64,000 bases of DNA from an uncultured Prevotellaceae bacterium (GCA_900318685.1 ONLL01000030.1:17597-81596); one strand, 5' to 3'; numbered from the stretch's first letter, positions 31,608 to 40,296 are shown. Program-made: numbers and translations. The notes: generated from the letters alone by a model not told the origin.

Positions 31608-32844
31608 ATGGCAGAGGATTGTCGGCAGCGAACTGCTGGATGACCTGCTCAGTGGCTGTGGCATCTATCTGCTTGCTACGCAGCAACTTGATGGGCTGGG
31701 CGATGGTCTTGTCGGTATAGCGTCCGATCTTCCTCAGGCTCAGGTGGAATGAAGCGGCCGTACGTCCGTTCTTCTTGATCTTGAAGTGGGCCGGATATTC
31801 GATTTCCCACAGCAGGTTGGTTATGGCGGAGTAGTCCGTTGGGTCAGCAGGCCAGTTTTTGTCTCTCTTTTCATATTCCTTTGCCGACATGAAGGGATAT
31901 TCTTCGAAATCCAAGAACTCGTAATACTCCTCGTCGTAGCCGAAGATCTTCATGAGCAACTGGGCAAAGCCAGTGAGCGACATGATGGAAGGCACCTGCA
32001 GCACGCACATCTTTCCGTTGCGCTCCACCTTGACCTCACAGCGCCTGCTCTGTTCGCCCTTGCAGTAGATTCCCTCGAAGTCTTGGGCCATCAGATTGTC
32101 GTAATTATCACCTCCCATGATGTTGTCAAGTAACGATGATACCGATTTGTCGATTCCACCAAGGATTTGATTTACATAGTCATGCAGATATAGCGTCGGC
32201 TGGGGGTGCATCTCGATGATCTCAGCCCTCCCGTCGTTCTTCGACTTTTTGATGGGCTTCGAAGGAGTGATGGCTGTAAGCTCCAGGTTTGCCTCGCCAC
32301 GATCGAAATAATCGGGGTCGAAGTCGTTAAGATTGTCCATCCCCATCCAGCGCATAAACATCTGTGCCTCTTGGCTCTTGGGACTAGTGCCGAGCAGCTG
32401 TTTCATGTGCTCATAGCCGGGCATGCCTCCACAGTCCTCAGGCGGGCAGGCTCCCTTTCCTTCGAGGCAGTAGGGCAGGTGCTGGACGGTGCTCTCGTCC
32501 ATTTCCAGGAGCGTGATGTCGTGAATCCAGTCGTCGCCGAAGTCGTAGACGTAGACAAACTTCTTCAAGCCCTTCTCCTTGATGAAGTCGCCCACGAGCG
32601 TTACCCTCGCGTCGATGTCCTCAGGGCCGTAGCCTAGTTCTGCCTCTTTGTTGGGCACCACTATCGTCCAGCCGCCGTCGTAGGGATTGTGCTGGAACTG
32701 GTACAGATGGCGGTTTTCCCATCCGAATGCTGTCTGAATGGCCTTGTGGAAATCGTCGAAGGTGAAGTTGCCCGGAATCTCCATCTTTCGCCACACTGGA
32801 GGCTTGGTGATGCCCCTGAGTTGAATCCTAAATATCAGTTTCAT
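31588..32844 (-). CDS. pRiA4b ORF-3 / IS1096 TnpR-like protein
   Basis: A 418-residue protein from the ATG at 32844 (MKLIFRIQLRGITKPPVWRK); an upstream in-frame start lies before the promoter and is rejected. The N-terminal 170 residues carry the family signature: WRKMEIPGNFTFDDFHKAIQ, FGWENRHLYQF, FVYVYDFGDDWIHDI, then the Cys-rich CLEGKGACPPEDCGGMPGY. The remainder is charged, with a beta-rich C-terminal domain I do not recognise. The family occurs as a passenger near transposable elements but its biochemical role is not established. The gene lies between long inverted repeats at 31520 and 33117. Confidence 0.85.
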   Translation of the reverse strand: MKLIFRIQLRGITKPPVWRKMEIPGNFTFDDFHKAIQTAFGWENRHLYQFQHNPYDGGWTIVVPNKEAELGYGPEDIDARVTLVGDFIKEKGLKKFVYVYDFGDDWIHDITLLEMDESTVQHLPYCLEGKGACPPEDCGGMPGYEHMKQLLGTSPKSQEAQMFMRWMGMDNLNDFDPDYFDRGEANLELTAITPSKPIKKSKNDGRAEIIEMHPQPTLYLHDYVNQILGGIDKSVSSLLDNIMGGDNYDNLMAQDFEGIYCKGEQSRRCEVKVERNGKMCVLQVPSIMSLTGFAQLLMKIFGYDEEYYEFLDFEEYPFMSAKEYEKRDKNWPADPTDYSAITNLLWEIEYPAHFKIKKNGRTAASFHLSLRKIGRYTDKTIAQPIKLLRSKQIDATATEQVIQQFAADNPLPSPGGSR

Positions 32845-32868
32845 GTGCTCGTTATTATTAATAATGTG

Positions 32869-32876
32869 CAAAGTTA
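32869..32876 (-). promoter_or_regulatory. Promoter -7 element for the TnpR-like gene
   Basis: TAACTTTG on the minus strand, 25 nt before the ATG at 32844. Confidence 0.55.
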
Positions 32877-32961
32877 CGAAAAATATCGCCAATAACGAAC
32901 TTTTCTCGGAAATAATTCTATTTTGCTGCAAACTTTTACTAGCGATGGTACTGTGGTGTTA

Positions 32962-33022
32962 GTCCGTTGCGGACGGAGCGTATATTCCTCCGCGTTGGAC
33001 CGTCTCTCCGTCCGCGATGGAC
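32962..33022. repeat. Palindromic element in the spacer behind the TnpR-like gene
   Basis: GTCCGTTGCGGACGGAG (32962-32978) and CTCCGTCCGCGATGGAC (33006-33022) are reverse complements with two mismatches. They lie in a 324-nt non-coding stretch (32845-33168) in which I see no gene. Confidence 0.6.
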
Positions 33023-33116
33023 CGTCAGCCCTTCCGCAGCTAGCAAGTGCTTTCTCGCGGATGGGCGTGACTGATGCTGCCGACCGTGAGCCTTACACCT
33101 TACGACCGCGAGTCTT

Positions 33117-33151
33117 ATTCACAGATTCACAATTCACAGTATTTTTTCGAG
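33117..33151 (-). repeat. Right arm of a 35-36 bp inverted repeat pair
   Basis: Reverse complement of the sequence at 31520-31555 with a single-base gap. Together they enclose a 1.6-kb segment with one complete gene. Confidence 0.75.
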
Positions 33152-33168
33152 GGGGTGCTGATTGCTGT

Positions 33169-33723
33169 TCAGTCGACGATTTCAATTATCGATCCTGGTC
33201 GGGGCTCCTCCTGATAGTCCTCGTAGCTGTCGTGCTCTCTGGAGTCGCTGATTTCAATAAAGCGAAGAGCACTGCGGTCGTAATCCCAATGCGGCTCCCT
33301 GAACCATCTGTTCATCAGGCCTACATACCGTTGTACTGTCTGCTCCCAGCGGTCGCGAGGAAAACCGTATCTCAGGTTGCGGAGGAAACATTCGAAACCC
33401 GCGAGCCTCGAATCTTCTATGGCGTTATAATCGTAGTGACGATGCTCGACGTAGGTCCAGTGATTGTTTTCAGCATGATGCCTGTACCAGCGCCAAGTCT
33501 TGGAATGGTCGGCCTTTCCCACAAAAAGGCATACCTGCTCTAGCTGCCACCAGCGCAGATCCTCTTCGTCTTTTGCCTGAAAGACAACGATGTCAGGACC
33601 GCCACGCTCGCCCTCGTGCATCACTTTCAAGCCGTCGAGGTATTCGCCCGAGAAAAAGTCTATCGGTTCGTTCTCGACTTCTTTCGGCAAGTGCGCCCTT
33701 ATCCAAGCTTCATCTATTTTCAT
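33169..33723 (-). CDS. Uncharacterised acidic protein, 184 residues
   Basis: A complete frame from MKIDEAWIRAHL to IIEIVD. No signal peptide or membrane helix. It is rich in Trp, Tyr and acidic residues (RWWQLEQVCLF, TWRWYRHH, WTYVEHRHYDY). Composition and size recall immunity-like or small regulatory proteins of accessory regions, but I recognise no motif. It starts 7 nt after the next gene upstream on the same strand, so the two are likely co-transcribed. Confidence 0.7.
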   Translation of the reverse strand: MKIDEAWIRAHLPKEVENEPIDFFSGEYLDGLKVMHEGERGGPDIVVFQAKDEEDLRWWQLEQVCLFVGKADHSKTWRWYRHHAENNHWTYVEHRHYDYNAIEDSRLAGFECFLRNLRYGFPRDRWEQTVQRYVGLMNRWFREPHWDYDRSALRFIEISDSREHDSYEDYQEEPRPGSIIEIVD

Positions 33724-33730
33724 ACCATTA

Positions 33731-34333
33731 TTAATAATTCATGTAGTCCTCGCCCAGTTTCCTGAGCGGCTGCTTGGCGAGGGTGGTCCAAGTCTCTTTG
33801 GGCTTGACCGTGTCATCGAAGACATTTTCCTTGACTACCTGGCGCTTGTGGGTCAGATAGTTGATGCTGATGGTCTCGGCTTCGCCCGTCATGCGCGACT
33901 GGCTGTGCTGCTCTTCACCAATCTTATAGAAGTCGCCGTTCTGGAAACGGTAGAGATAGGTGTTGTTAGAGTTATAACTGGTGCCGCCAGAGGCAAAACT
34001 GCCGACGTAGAATCTGAGTACACCACGGTCGGTGATAGTAATGGTGAGGTCGATCCAGAAGTCGTCGCCTTCCTCGTCGACGGGCAGAATCTCGTCATAT
34101 TGCTTCCACTGCTCATAGACGCCAGAGGCATTGGCAAAATAGATGGCGAGCACAGGCTGGGCATAGATCACCAGGTCGCTGCGACCGTCTTTGTTCAAGT
34201 CGCCTTCAGCCTTGACGCAGTCAGTGCCCTGAGGCACGATCTCGTCAGCATTCCGTCCCTTTTTAGCCAGTTGCTGTGCTGAGGCCAGCATGGGGAGCAC
34301 TGCCATCAGCGCGATCAGCATTCTTTTCATCAT
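33731..34333 (-). CDS. Exported protein with a Ca-binding-like DLNKDGRSD motif
   Basis: A 200-residue protein with a signal peptide (MMKRMLIALMAVLPMLASA). Residues about 43-55 (EGDLNKDGRSDLV) match the acidic loop of VCBS/FG-GAP or dockerin-like calcium sites; the rest is beta-rich with no catalytic signature. Two adjacent ATG codons are possible starts and differ by one residue. It may be a surface or periplasmic binding protein; no specific function can be given. Confidence 0.75.
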   Translation of the reverse strand: MMKRMLIALMAVLPMLASAQQLAKKGRNADEIVPQGTDCVKAEGDLNKDGRSDLVIYAQPVLAIYFANASGVYEQWKQYDEILPVDEEGDDFWIDLTITITDRGVLRFYVGSFASGGTSYNSNNTYLYRFQNGDFYKIGEEQHSQSRMTGEAETISINYLTHKRQVVKENVFDDTVKPKETWTTLAKQPLRKLGEDYMNY

Positions 34334-34396
34334 AGTGTCTATAATATAATAATGTGTATATTGCCGCAGTCGGAGTGAGGGGGGATGAGGGGGATA

Positions 34397-34780
34397 CTAA
34401 ATCGTATGGAGGAAATAGGCTATGGCGGCTTGTAAAGAATCGAGGTCATTTTTGATGGTGTAGAGAACCATTTCGGCGTCAACCTCGAAATAGCCGTGTG
34501 CAATACGGTTCCTCATACCGATAACATCTTTCCAGGGTATTTCTGGACGCTCTGGCAGAAGCCTGCCTTCTGTATGTTCATCAATCTGCCTGATTCCTTC
34601 GCCAATAGCCTCAATAAGCATGCAGTTGGCGGCCAGCTTTTGCATTCCCGTAGATGAGAGATAGTAATCATCAGCACTCTTTACATCCTCATTCCACTCT
34701 TTCAGCTGGCTTATTGCAGTATTGATTTGCTCAAGTGTATACCTGATGCGGTTACGCTTCTCCAATGACGTAAATTCCAT
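34397..34780 (-). CDS. hepT: HepT-like HEPN-domain toxin
   Basis: A 127-residue helical protein of the HepT/DUF86 family. The motif RNRIAHGY at residues 90-97 is the RX4HXY signature of HEPN ribonucleases; in characterised HepT the Tyr is the site at which the partner adds AMP. It overlaps the upstream nucleotidyltransferase gene by 29 nt in another frame, which points to translational coupling in the usual antitoxin-then-toxin order. Confidence 0.9.
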   Translation of the reverse strand: MEFTSLEKRNRIRYTLEQINTAISQLKEWNEDVKSADDYYLSSTGMQKLAANCMLIEAIGEGIRQIDEHTEGRLLPERPEIPWKDVIGMRNRIAHGYFEVDAEMVLYTIKNDLDSLQAAIAYFLHTI

Positions 34781-35054
34781 CGCGCTCTATGCTTTGAAGT
34801 AGATAGGGATTCATGTGATTGTGCATCCTAATGACGTCTACTGGACACATTAGCAGTTGCTCAAGAAATCGCTGGAGCCGTACTACGAGAAAGAGACGTG
34901 GAGCCATCTCTACGCAAACGTCTACATCGCTGCCCTCATGCTGCTCACCACGTGAGACAGAGCCAAAGAGGCGCAGGGACTGTACTCCGAACTGAGTACG
35001 AAGCTCGTCGGAGTGGGCCTTGATGAGATCGATGTATTCGTTTGTTGTTTTCAT
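34752..35054 (-). CDS. mntA: MntA-like nucleotidyltransferase antitoxin
   Basis: A 100-residue minimal nucleotidyltransferase. GSVSRGEQHEGSDVDV at residues 31-46 is the GS-x-RG...SDxD active site of the pol-beta superfamily, with both metal-binding Asp residues and a later Asp in CPVDVIRM. In known MntA-HepT pairs this protein inactivates the toxin by adding AMP to its Tyr. A palindrome lies just upstream. Confidence 0.9.
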   Translation of the reverse strand: MKTTNEYIDLIKAHSDELRTQFGVQSLRLFGSVSRGEQHEGSDVDVCVEMAPRLFLVVRLQRFLEQLLMCPVDVIRMHNHMNPYLLQSIERDGIYVIGEA

Positions 35055-35072
35055 CTGCTTAGATGTCGTATA

Positions 35073-35091
35073 CCTTATTTATAATATAAGG
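35073..35091. promoter_or_regulatory. Palindrome upstream of mntA, possible operator
   Basis: CCTTAT and ATAAGG arms enclose a 7-nt AT-rich centre, 18 nt upstream of the mntA ATG. The position suits autoregulation by the toxin-antitoxin complex. Confidence 0.4.
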
Positions 35092-35096
35092 GAATA

Positions 35097-35171
35097 CCCC
35101 ACCACTGCCCCTCTCCTTAAAGGGAGGGGAGCTTTATTAAGCTACCCGTCCCTTTGGAGGGGTTGTTGTGG
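35097..35171. repeat. Palindromic GC repeat, intergenic copy
   Basis: Two GC-rich blocks (CCCCACCACTGCCCCTCTCC..AAAGGGAGGGGA and CCCTTTGGAGGGG..GTGGGAG) face each other around AGCTTTATTAAGCT. The build is similar to the elements in the ABC and kinase genes, here between frdB and mntA. Confidence 0.6.
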
Positions 35172-35179
35172 GAGTTGTC

Positions 35180-35938
35180 TTAGTCGGCGAGCTTTGCCTT
35201 GATCATCTCGCGGTTGAGGCGGGCGATGTTGGCGATGGTCTCGTTCTTCGGGCAGACGGCCTCGCAGGCACGGGTGTTGGTGCAGTTGCCGAAGCCCAGC
35301 TCGTCCATCTTGGCGATCATGTTCTTCACGCGACGGGCAGCCTCAATGCGGCCCTGGGGAAGCAGGGCGAGCTGGCTGACCTTCGACGAAACGAAGAGCA
35401 TGGCTGAGCCGTTCTTACAAGCAGCGACGCAGGCACCGCAGCCGATGCAGCTGGCGCAGTCCATAGCCTCGTCGGCATCCTCTTTGGGGATGAGGATGGC
35501 GTTGGCATCCTGAGCCTGACCTGTGCGGATGGTGGTGTAGCCGCCGGCCTGGATGATCTTATCGAAGGCACCACGGTCGACCATACAGTCCTTGATGACA
35601 GGGAAGGCTGCCGAGCGCCAGGGCTCGACGGTGATGACGTCGCCATCGTTGAAGCGGCGCATGTAGAGCTGACAGGTGGTGGCTCCACGCTCGGTCTTGC
35701 CGTGAGGCGTACCGTTGATGTAGAGCGAGCACATACCGCAGATACCCTCGCGGCAGTCGTGGTCGAACACGAACGGCTCCTTGCCTTCGTTGATGAGCTC
35801 TTCGTTCAGGATGTCGAGCATCTCGAGGAACGAGGTGTCATCGGGGATATCGTGCATCTCGTGGGTATCGAAGTGACCCGCATCTTTCGGACCATTCTGA
35901 CGCCAAAATTTGATGGTGAATGAAATATTCTTAGCCAT
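35180..35938 (-). CDS. frdB: Succinate dehydrogenase/fumarate reductase iron-sulfur subunit
   Basis: A 252-residue subunit. The N-terminal ferredoxin-like domain carries [15 protein letters not shown] plus a later Cys (ATTCQLYM) for [2Fe-2S]. The C-terminal domain has [14 protein letters not shown] and CEAVCP for the [4Fe-4S] and third cluster. It passes electrons between the flavoprotein and the heme-b membrane subunit. Last gene of the operon (5 nt after frdA). In Bacteroidales this complex normally runs as fumarate reductase in succinate production. Confidence 0.97.
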   Translation of the reverse strand: MAKNISFTIKFWRQNGPKDAGHFDTHEMHDIPDDTSFLEMLDILNEELINEGKEPFVFDHDCREGICGMCSLYINGTPHGKTERGATTCQLYMRRFNDGDVITVEPWRSAAFPVIKDCMVDRGAFDKIIQAGGYTTIRTGQAQDANAILIPKEDADEAMDCASCIGCGACVAACKNGSAMLFVSSKVSQLALLPQGRIEAARRVKNMIAKMDELGFGNCTNTRACEAVCPKNETIANIARLNREMIKAKLAD

Positions 35939-35943
35939 AGTCT

Positions 35944-37923
35944 TTAATTCTTATAATTACGGGTTTGTACTTTGATAGCTTCATACTCAAGGGGTTCCTT
36001 GATCAGAGTAGGCTCGTTGCCCTTGCCCTGATACTCCCAGCAGCCTACGTAGAAGTAGTTCTCGTCGTCGCGCTTGGCCTCGCCTTCCTCCGTCTGATAC
36101 TCCTCGCGGAAGTGTCCGCCGCAGGACTCGTTGCGAGAGAGGGCGTCGAAGGCTACGAGCTGACCCATGGTGAAGAAGTCACGCAGGTGGATAGCCTTGT
36201 CGAGCTCGATGTTCAGGCCTTCCTTAGTGCCAGGAACGAAGAGGTTGGTGTCGAACTCCTTCTCGAGCTCGTGCATCTTCTTCAGACCGGTCTTCAAGCC
36301 CTCAGCGGTGCGACCCATACCTACATACTCCCACATGATGTGACCCAGCTCCTTGTGGATAGAGTCGACGGAGCGCTTGCCCTGAATCTTCAGCAGGCGG
36401 TCCATCTCGGCATCGACCTTCTTCTCAGCCTCAGCAAACTCAGGCAGATCGGTCGAGACCTTCGGCCATACAGCCTGGTCGGCCAGGTAGTTCTGGATGG
36501 TGTAAGGCAGTACGAAGTAACCATCGGCCAGACCCTGCATCAGAGCAGAAGCTCCCAGACGGTTGGCACCATGATCAGAGAAGTTGCACTCGCCGATAGC
36601 GAACAGGCCGGGGATAGAGGTCTGCAGCTCGTAGTCAACCCAGATACCGCCCATCGTGTAGTGGATGGCAGGATAGATCATCATCGGCTTGTAGTACTTC
36701 ACGCCGTTGATCTCGTTGGCCAGGTCGCCAGGAAATACGTCGGTGATCTCCTCGTACATCTCGAAGAGGTTGCCATAACGCTGCATGATGATGTCAAGGC
36801 CCAGACGGTTGATGGACTCAGAGAAGTCGAGGAACACAGCCAGACCCGTGTTGTTCACGCCGAAGCCCTTGTCGCAGCGCTCCTTGGCGGCACGAGAGGC
36901 AACGTCACGAGGAACGAGGTTGCCGAATGCAGGATAGCGGCGCTCCAGATAGTAGTCGCGATCCTCTTCGGGAATCTCCCAGCCCTGCTTCGTTCCTGCC
37001 TGCAGAGCCTTGGCATCCTCCAGCTTCTTGGGCACCCAGATACGACCGTCGTTACGCAGCGACTCTGACATCAGCGTCAGCTTCGACTGCTTGTCGCCGT
37101 GAACGGGGATACAAGTGGGGTGAATCTGAACGTAAGAGGGATTTGCAAAGTAAGCACCCTTGCGATAGCACTGAACGGCAGCGGTGCAGTTGCAACCCAT
37201 AGCATTGGTCGAGAGGAAGTAGGTGTTGCCATAACCGCCAGTAGCGATGACAACGGCATTGGCGCTGAAGCGAACCAGCTTACCAGAGCAGAGATCCTTG
37301 GCGATGATACCACGGGCACGGCCGTCGACGATGACCACATCCTCCATCTCATAACGGGTGTAGAGCTTCACCTTGCCGGCATTGACCTGGCAGCTCAGCG
37401 AGCTGTAGGCGCCCAGCAGCAGCTGCTGACCCGTCTGACCCTTGGCGTAGAACGTACGGCTCACCTGGGCACCACCGAACGAGCGGTTGGCCAGCATGCC
37501 ACCATACTCACGGGCAAAGGGAACACCCTGAGCCACGCACTGGTCGATAATATTGTTCGAGACCTCAGCCAGACGATAGACGTTGGCCTCGCGAGCACGA
37601 TAGTCACCACCCTTCACGGTGTCGTAGAATAGACGGTAGACAGAGTCACCATCGTTCTGATAGCACTTGGCGGCGTTGATACCACCCTGAGCGGCGATAG
37701 AGTGAGCGCGACGGGGAGAGTCCTGAATGCACAGGTTGATCACATTGAAGCCCATCTCACCAAGTGAAGCAGCTGCAGAAGCACCAGCCAGGCCAGTACC
37801 TACAACGATCACGTCGAGCTTCAGCTTGTTCTTCGGGTTGACCAGACGCTGGTGGGCCTTATATTCCTTCCATTTCTCAGGCACTGGACCTGCGGGAATC
37901 TTAGAATCAATTACTTTTGCCAT
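35944..37923 (-). CDS. frdA: Succinate dehydrogenase/fumarate reductase flavoprotein subunit
   Basis: A 659-residue flavoprotein. The N-terminal FAD-binding motif is [19 protein letters not shown]; the segment [13 protein letters not shown] contains the His expected to bind FAD covalently. Also seen are [20 protein letters not shown] and GEC...[14 protein letters not shown], typical of the family. Length fits the type B/Bacteroidetes enzyme. It is co-transcribed between frdC and frdB. Confidence 0.97.
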   Translation of the reverse strand: MAKVIDSKIPAGPVPEKWKEYKAHQRLVNPKNKLKLDVIVVGTGLAGASAAASLGEMGFNVINLCIQDSPRRAHSIAAQGGINAAKCYQNDGDSVYRLFYDTVKGGDYRAREANVYRLAEVSNNIIDQCVAQGVPFAREYGGMLANRSFGGAQVSRTFYAKGQTGQQLLLGAYSSLSCQVNAGKVKLYTRYEMEDVVIVDGRARGIIAKDLCSGKLVRFSANAVVIATGGYGNTYFLSTNAMGCNCTAAVQCYRKGAYFANPSYVQIHPTCIPVHGDKQSKLTLMSESLRNDGRIWVPKKLEDAKALQAGTKQGWEIPEEDRDYYLERRYPAFGNLVPRDVASRAAKERCDKGFGVNNTGLAVFLDFSESINRLGLDIIMQRYGNLFEMYEEITDVFPGDLANEINGVKYYKPMMIYPAIHYTMGGIWVDYELQTSIPGLFAIGECNFSDHGANRLGASALMQGLADGYFVLPYTIQNYLADQAVWPKVSTDLPEFAEAEKKVDAEMDRLLKIQGKRSVDSIHKELGHIMWEYVGMGRTAEGLKTGLKKMHELEKEFDTNLFVPGTKEGLNIELDKAIHLRDFFTMGQLVAFDALSRNESCGGHFREEYQTEEGEAKRDDENYFYVGCWEYQGKGNEPTLIKEPLEYEAIKVQTRNYKN

Positions 37924-37925
37924 GA

Positions 37926-37960
37926 TAATTTACAATTTGACAATTTACAATTTAAGGTTT
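37926..37960. repeat. Short AT-rich tandem repeat between frdC and frdA
   Basis: TTTACAATTT occurs twice, joined by GACAA, filling the whole 38-nt spacer between the two genes. Such spacers are prone to slippage. Confidence 0.5.
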
Positions 37961-37961
37961 A

Positions 37962-38690
37962 TTAGCAGCAGGCAGGGGCTGAGGCACAGCAGGCACCACC
38001 ATCGCAGCACAAAGAGGGAGCGATGCCGAAGGCAAATGCCAATACCACCACGAGGAAGCCCAGCATGAGCAGGGTGACGTAGATGAAGCCGATGACCTTC
38101 CAGCGGCAGAGCCAAGTCTTGCCATTCCATCCGAGGGTCTGCATAGCACTCCAGAAACCGTGGGTGAGGTGGAACCAGATGGCCACGATCCAGATGATGT
38201 ACAGCACGACGAAGACAGGGTTGGAGAAGGTGTACTGAATCCAGCCGAAGCCGTCAGCGGCTCCATAGGCCTGTCCTTCAATGCCCACCAGCTCAGCGAA
38301 CATCATCTTGCACCAGAAGTTGTAGAGGTGAAGCAGCAAGCCCACTAGGATGATGATTCCCAGCACGAGCATGTTCTTAGAAGCCCACTCCACTTTCCCA
38401 GGATTCACCGTCGTCGACACCTCGTAGCGGTTGTCGCCACGTGCGCGCCGGTTCTGGGCTGTAAGGATGAAAGCATACACAATGTGAACGACGGCCAGGA
38501 AAGCCAATCCCATTGTAGCAACCACGGCATACCAATTGGCGCCGAGCAATTCGCAGATAGTGTTGTAAGCCTCGCCCGAGAACAGCGCCACGATGTTCAT
38601 ACAACAGTGGAACGTCAGGAACAAGATGAGCGCAAGGCCTGTGACGGACATGACAACCTTCCTGCCAACAGAAGAATTAAATAACCACAT
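37962..38690 (-). CDS. frdC: Succinate dehydrogenase/fumarate reductase cytochrome b subunit
   Basis: A 242-residue membrane anchor with five hydrophobic helices, as in diheme type B enzymes. Candidate heme ligands are His residues in TFHCCMN, VVHIVYAF, LLLHLYNF and WFHLTHGFW. It exchanges electrons with menaquinone. First gene of the operon, with a very good promoter upstream. The C-terminus is odd: after the last helix come CCDGGACCASAPACC, six cysteines in fifteen residues, not expected from the enzyme mechanism. Confidence 0.95.
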   Translation of the reverse strand: MWLFNSSVGRKVVMSVTGLALILFLTFHCCMNIVALFSGEAYNTICELLGANWYAVVATMGLAFLAVVHIVYAFILTAQNRRARGDNRYEVSTTVNPGKVEWASKNMLVLGIIILVGLLLHLYNFWCKMMFAELVGIEGQAYGAADGFGWIQYTFSNPVFVVLYIIWIVAIWFHLTHGFWSAMQTLGWNGKTWLCRWKVIGFIYVTLLMLGFLVVVLAFAFGIAPSLCCDGGACCASAPACC

Positions 38691-38808
38691 AATTGTTTAA
38701 AAATTAATTAATTAATATTGATTTTTGATAGATTATCGTCTCTCTTCCCACCCTCACAGGAGGGAAAGTATTACTAAGATTTAAGTACGCACACGCGCTT
38801 TTAGGCCA

Positions 38809-38840
38809 CAAAATTACTAAAAATATATGAAATTTGCAAA
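38809..38840 (-). promoter_or_regulatory. Promoter of the frdCAB operon
   Basis: TTTG (38837-38840) and TAATTTTG (38809-38816) on the minus strand with exactly 20 nt between. The leader to frdC is about 110 nt. Confidence 0.75.
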
Positions 38841-38870
38841 CATTTGAGAAAGAAATTACGCTCTATATAC

Positions 38871-38899
38871 AAAAAACGTGCACCTTTGTGGGGTGCACG
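38871..38899 (-). terminator. Intrinsic terminator of the DUF4923-like gene
   Basis: On the minus strand CGTGCACC-CCACAAA-GGTGCACG is followed at once by six T residues: an 8-bp perfect stem, 7-nt loop and T-run, about 30 nt after the stop. Confidence 0.85.
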
Positions 38900-38926
38900 A
38901 CTGGTTTGAGAGCCATATTGAGGGAC

Positions 38927-39559
38927 TTACTTGAAGTCGAATCCCACACGAAGGCCGTCGTAGCTCTTGGATATCTCGCCCACGCCCTGCAGCGTAGTGT
39001 TGCCGCTCAGGGCAGACAGCGTCTGGAGCAATGTGAGCAGTTTCGACGACTCGAAGAGCAGCGCCATGCCGTTCATGTTGCGCTTGGCATAGCAGTTCAG
39101 GGTGATCAGCATCCCCTGCATGGTGACCTTTGCATTCTTCTCGTCATAGGTGTAGTTGCCGCTGAAGGCTTTACCTGCGAAAGATGCAGAGAATGTGCCG
39201 TCCTCCTTGAATACTACGGAGGTGTTGCTCGACTTCACGCCCAGCTTCTGATAGTACGGGTCGAGCTTCTGCTTGATCTGCGAAGCCACCACCTCGCCGC
39301 CCGCTTGGGCAAGCAGTTTATCGCTGGTGAAGGCACAGCCAGGTTGGTAATATGTCCACGAGCCGATAAGCTGCTTCTGCGTGGGTGTTGTCGTGGTTTT
39401 CAGCACAGAGCCGAGGATGTTGCCCAGCGTACCCACGGCATCGCCAGTCGTACCTTGTCCCAGCAGGATGTCGGAAAGCACCTGATTGCCCATTTGAGTG
39501 CCACAGCCGGCTAGCATTGTTGCCATAGCCAAACTAAGGAAAAAAGTCCTTTTTTTCAT
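38927..39559 (-). CDS. DUF4923-like lipoprotein
   Basis: A 210-residue lipoprotein; the signal ends in the lipobox LAGC with Cys19. The mature part (IGSWTYYQPGCAF, VVFKEDGTFSASFAGKAFSGNYTYD) looks like a lipocalin-type beta barrel and agrees with the DUF4923 family of Bacteroidetes lipoproteins. Function unknown. Single gene with its own promoter and terminator. Confidence 0.8.
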   Translation of the reverse strand: MKKRTFFLSLAMATMLAGCGTQMGNQVLSDILLGQGTTGDAVGTLGNILGSVLKTTTTPTQKQLIGSWTYYQPGCAFTSDKLLAQAGGEVVASQIKQKLDPYYQKLGVKSSNTSVVFKEDGTFSASFAGKAFSGNYTYDEKNAKVTMQGMLITLNCYAKRNMNGMALLFESSKLLTLLQTLSALSGNTTLQGVGEISKSYDGLRVGFDFK

Positions 39560-39591
39560 GATTTACTGTCGTTTTGATTGGTTAGATGGTG

Positions 39592-39599
39592 CAAAAGTA
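39592..39599 (-). promoter_or_regulatory. Promoter -7 element for the DUF4923-like gene
   Basis: TACTTTTG on the minus strand, 33 nt before the ATG. Confidence 0.5.
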
Positions 39600-39639
39600 G
39601 TTATTTTTCTCCAAACAACAGCATTTTTTTTCGTTAAAA

Positions 39640-39671
39640 TTTGGCTAATCAAGAAAAAAGCAGTAATTTTG
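39640..39671 (+). promoter_or_regulatory. Promoter for tRNA-Glu (and perhaps rpsT)
   Basis: TTTG (39640-39643) and TAATTTTG (39664-39671) with exactly 20 nt between, about 60 nt before the tRNA. Confidence 0.7.
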
Positions 39672-39733
39672 CACCCGCTTTTGACTAAATGCGCATGGCG
39701 AGCATCGTAAATCGTCAAATCGTCAAATCGTCA

Positions 39734-39805
39734 AATAGCCCGGTCCCTTCGTCTATCGGTTAGGACGAGAGATTTTCATTCTCTAAAGAGGAGTTCGACT
39801 CTCCT
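39734..39805 (+). tRNA. tRNA-Glu (anticodon TTC)
   Basis: A 72-nt cloverleaf: acceptor GGTCCCT/AGGGACT (one G-T pair), D arm GTCT..GGAC, anticodon stem AGAGA/TCTCT with loop TTTTCAT, and T arm AGGAG-TTCGACT-CTCCT. CCA is not encoded. rpsT follows 176 nt downstream on the same strand. Confidence 0.95.
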
Positions 39806-39815
39806 AGGGACTACT

Positions 39816-39869
39816 ACTTTAAATCCGACATCTGCGCAGCGATGCGCTACCTGTTATGGCCGGGAAACG
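39816..39869 (+). promoter_or_regulatory. Structured leader between tRNA-Glu and rpsT
   Basis: TCCGACA (39816-39822) pairs with TGTCGGA (39863-39869), enclosing a small hairpin GCGCA-GCGA-TGCGC. It could be a processing structure or an autoregulatory leader for S20. Confidence 0.4.
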
Positions 39870-39981
39870 GTGTCGGAGGATTTCAGCCAGCGGCTTGTAC
39901 GCTGCTCTAGTCCGCCCAGGGCAATCTTAGCGATGTAAGACCCATAAGCTTTAATCATTAACAAAACAACAAACAACAACA

Positions 39982-40236
39982 ATGGCAAATCACAAATCGG
40001 CGGTGAAGAGAATCCGCCAGAGCAAGAAAAGACAGCTTCACAACAAGTACTACGCCAAGACCATGCGTAATGCCGTTCGCAAGCTGCGTGCAATGACCGA
40101 CAAGAACGAGGCTGCTGCTTTCTATCCGAAGGTGCAGAAGATGCTTGACAAGCTGGCTAAGACCAACGTCATCCACAAGAACAAGGCCTCTAACCTGAAG
40201 TCAGGTCTGGCATTGCATATCAACAAGCTGGGTTAA
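39982..40236 (+). CDS. rpsT: 30S ribosomal protein S20
   Basis: An 84-residue, very basic helical protein starting [21 protein letters not shown], with [12 protein letters not shown] at the end. Length and sequence are typical of bacterial S20, which binds 16S rRNA. A clear terminator follows. Confidence 0.98.
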   Translation: MANHKSAVKRIRQSKKRQLHNKYYAKTMRNAVRKLRAMTDKNEAAAFYPKVQKMLDKLAKTNVIHKNKASNLKSGLALHINKLG

Positions 40237-40257
40237 TCAATACTCAACATTTATAAT

Positions 40258-40296
40258 GAAAGGCTGTAGAGATTCTGCAGCCTTTCAATTTATTTT
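40258..40296 (+). terminator. Intrinsic terminator of rpsT
   Basis: GAAAGGCTGTAG-AGATT-CTGCAGCCTTTC, a 12-bp stem with one G-T pair and a 5-nt loop, followed by AATTTATTTTG. Confidence 0.8.

Noticed and set aside
31588-32844. Complete insertion sequence
   Set aside because: The gene is of the TnpR-like passenger group; no transposase with a DDE or HUH motif lies between the inverted repeats.
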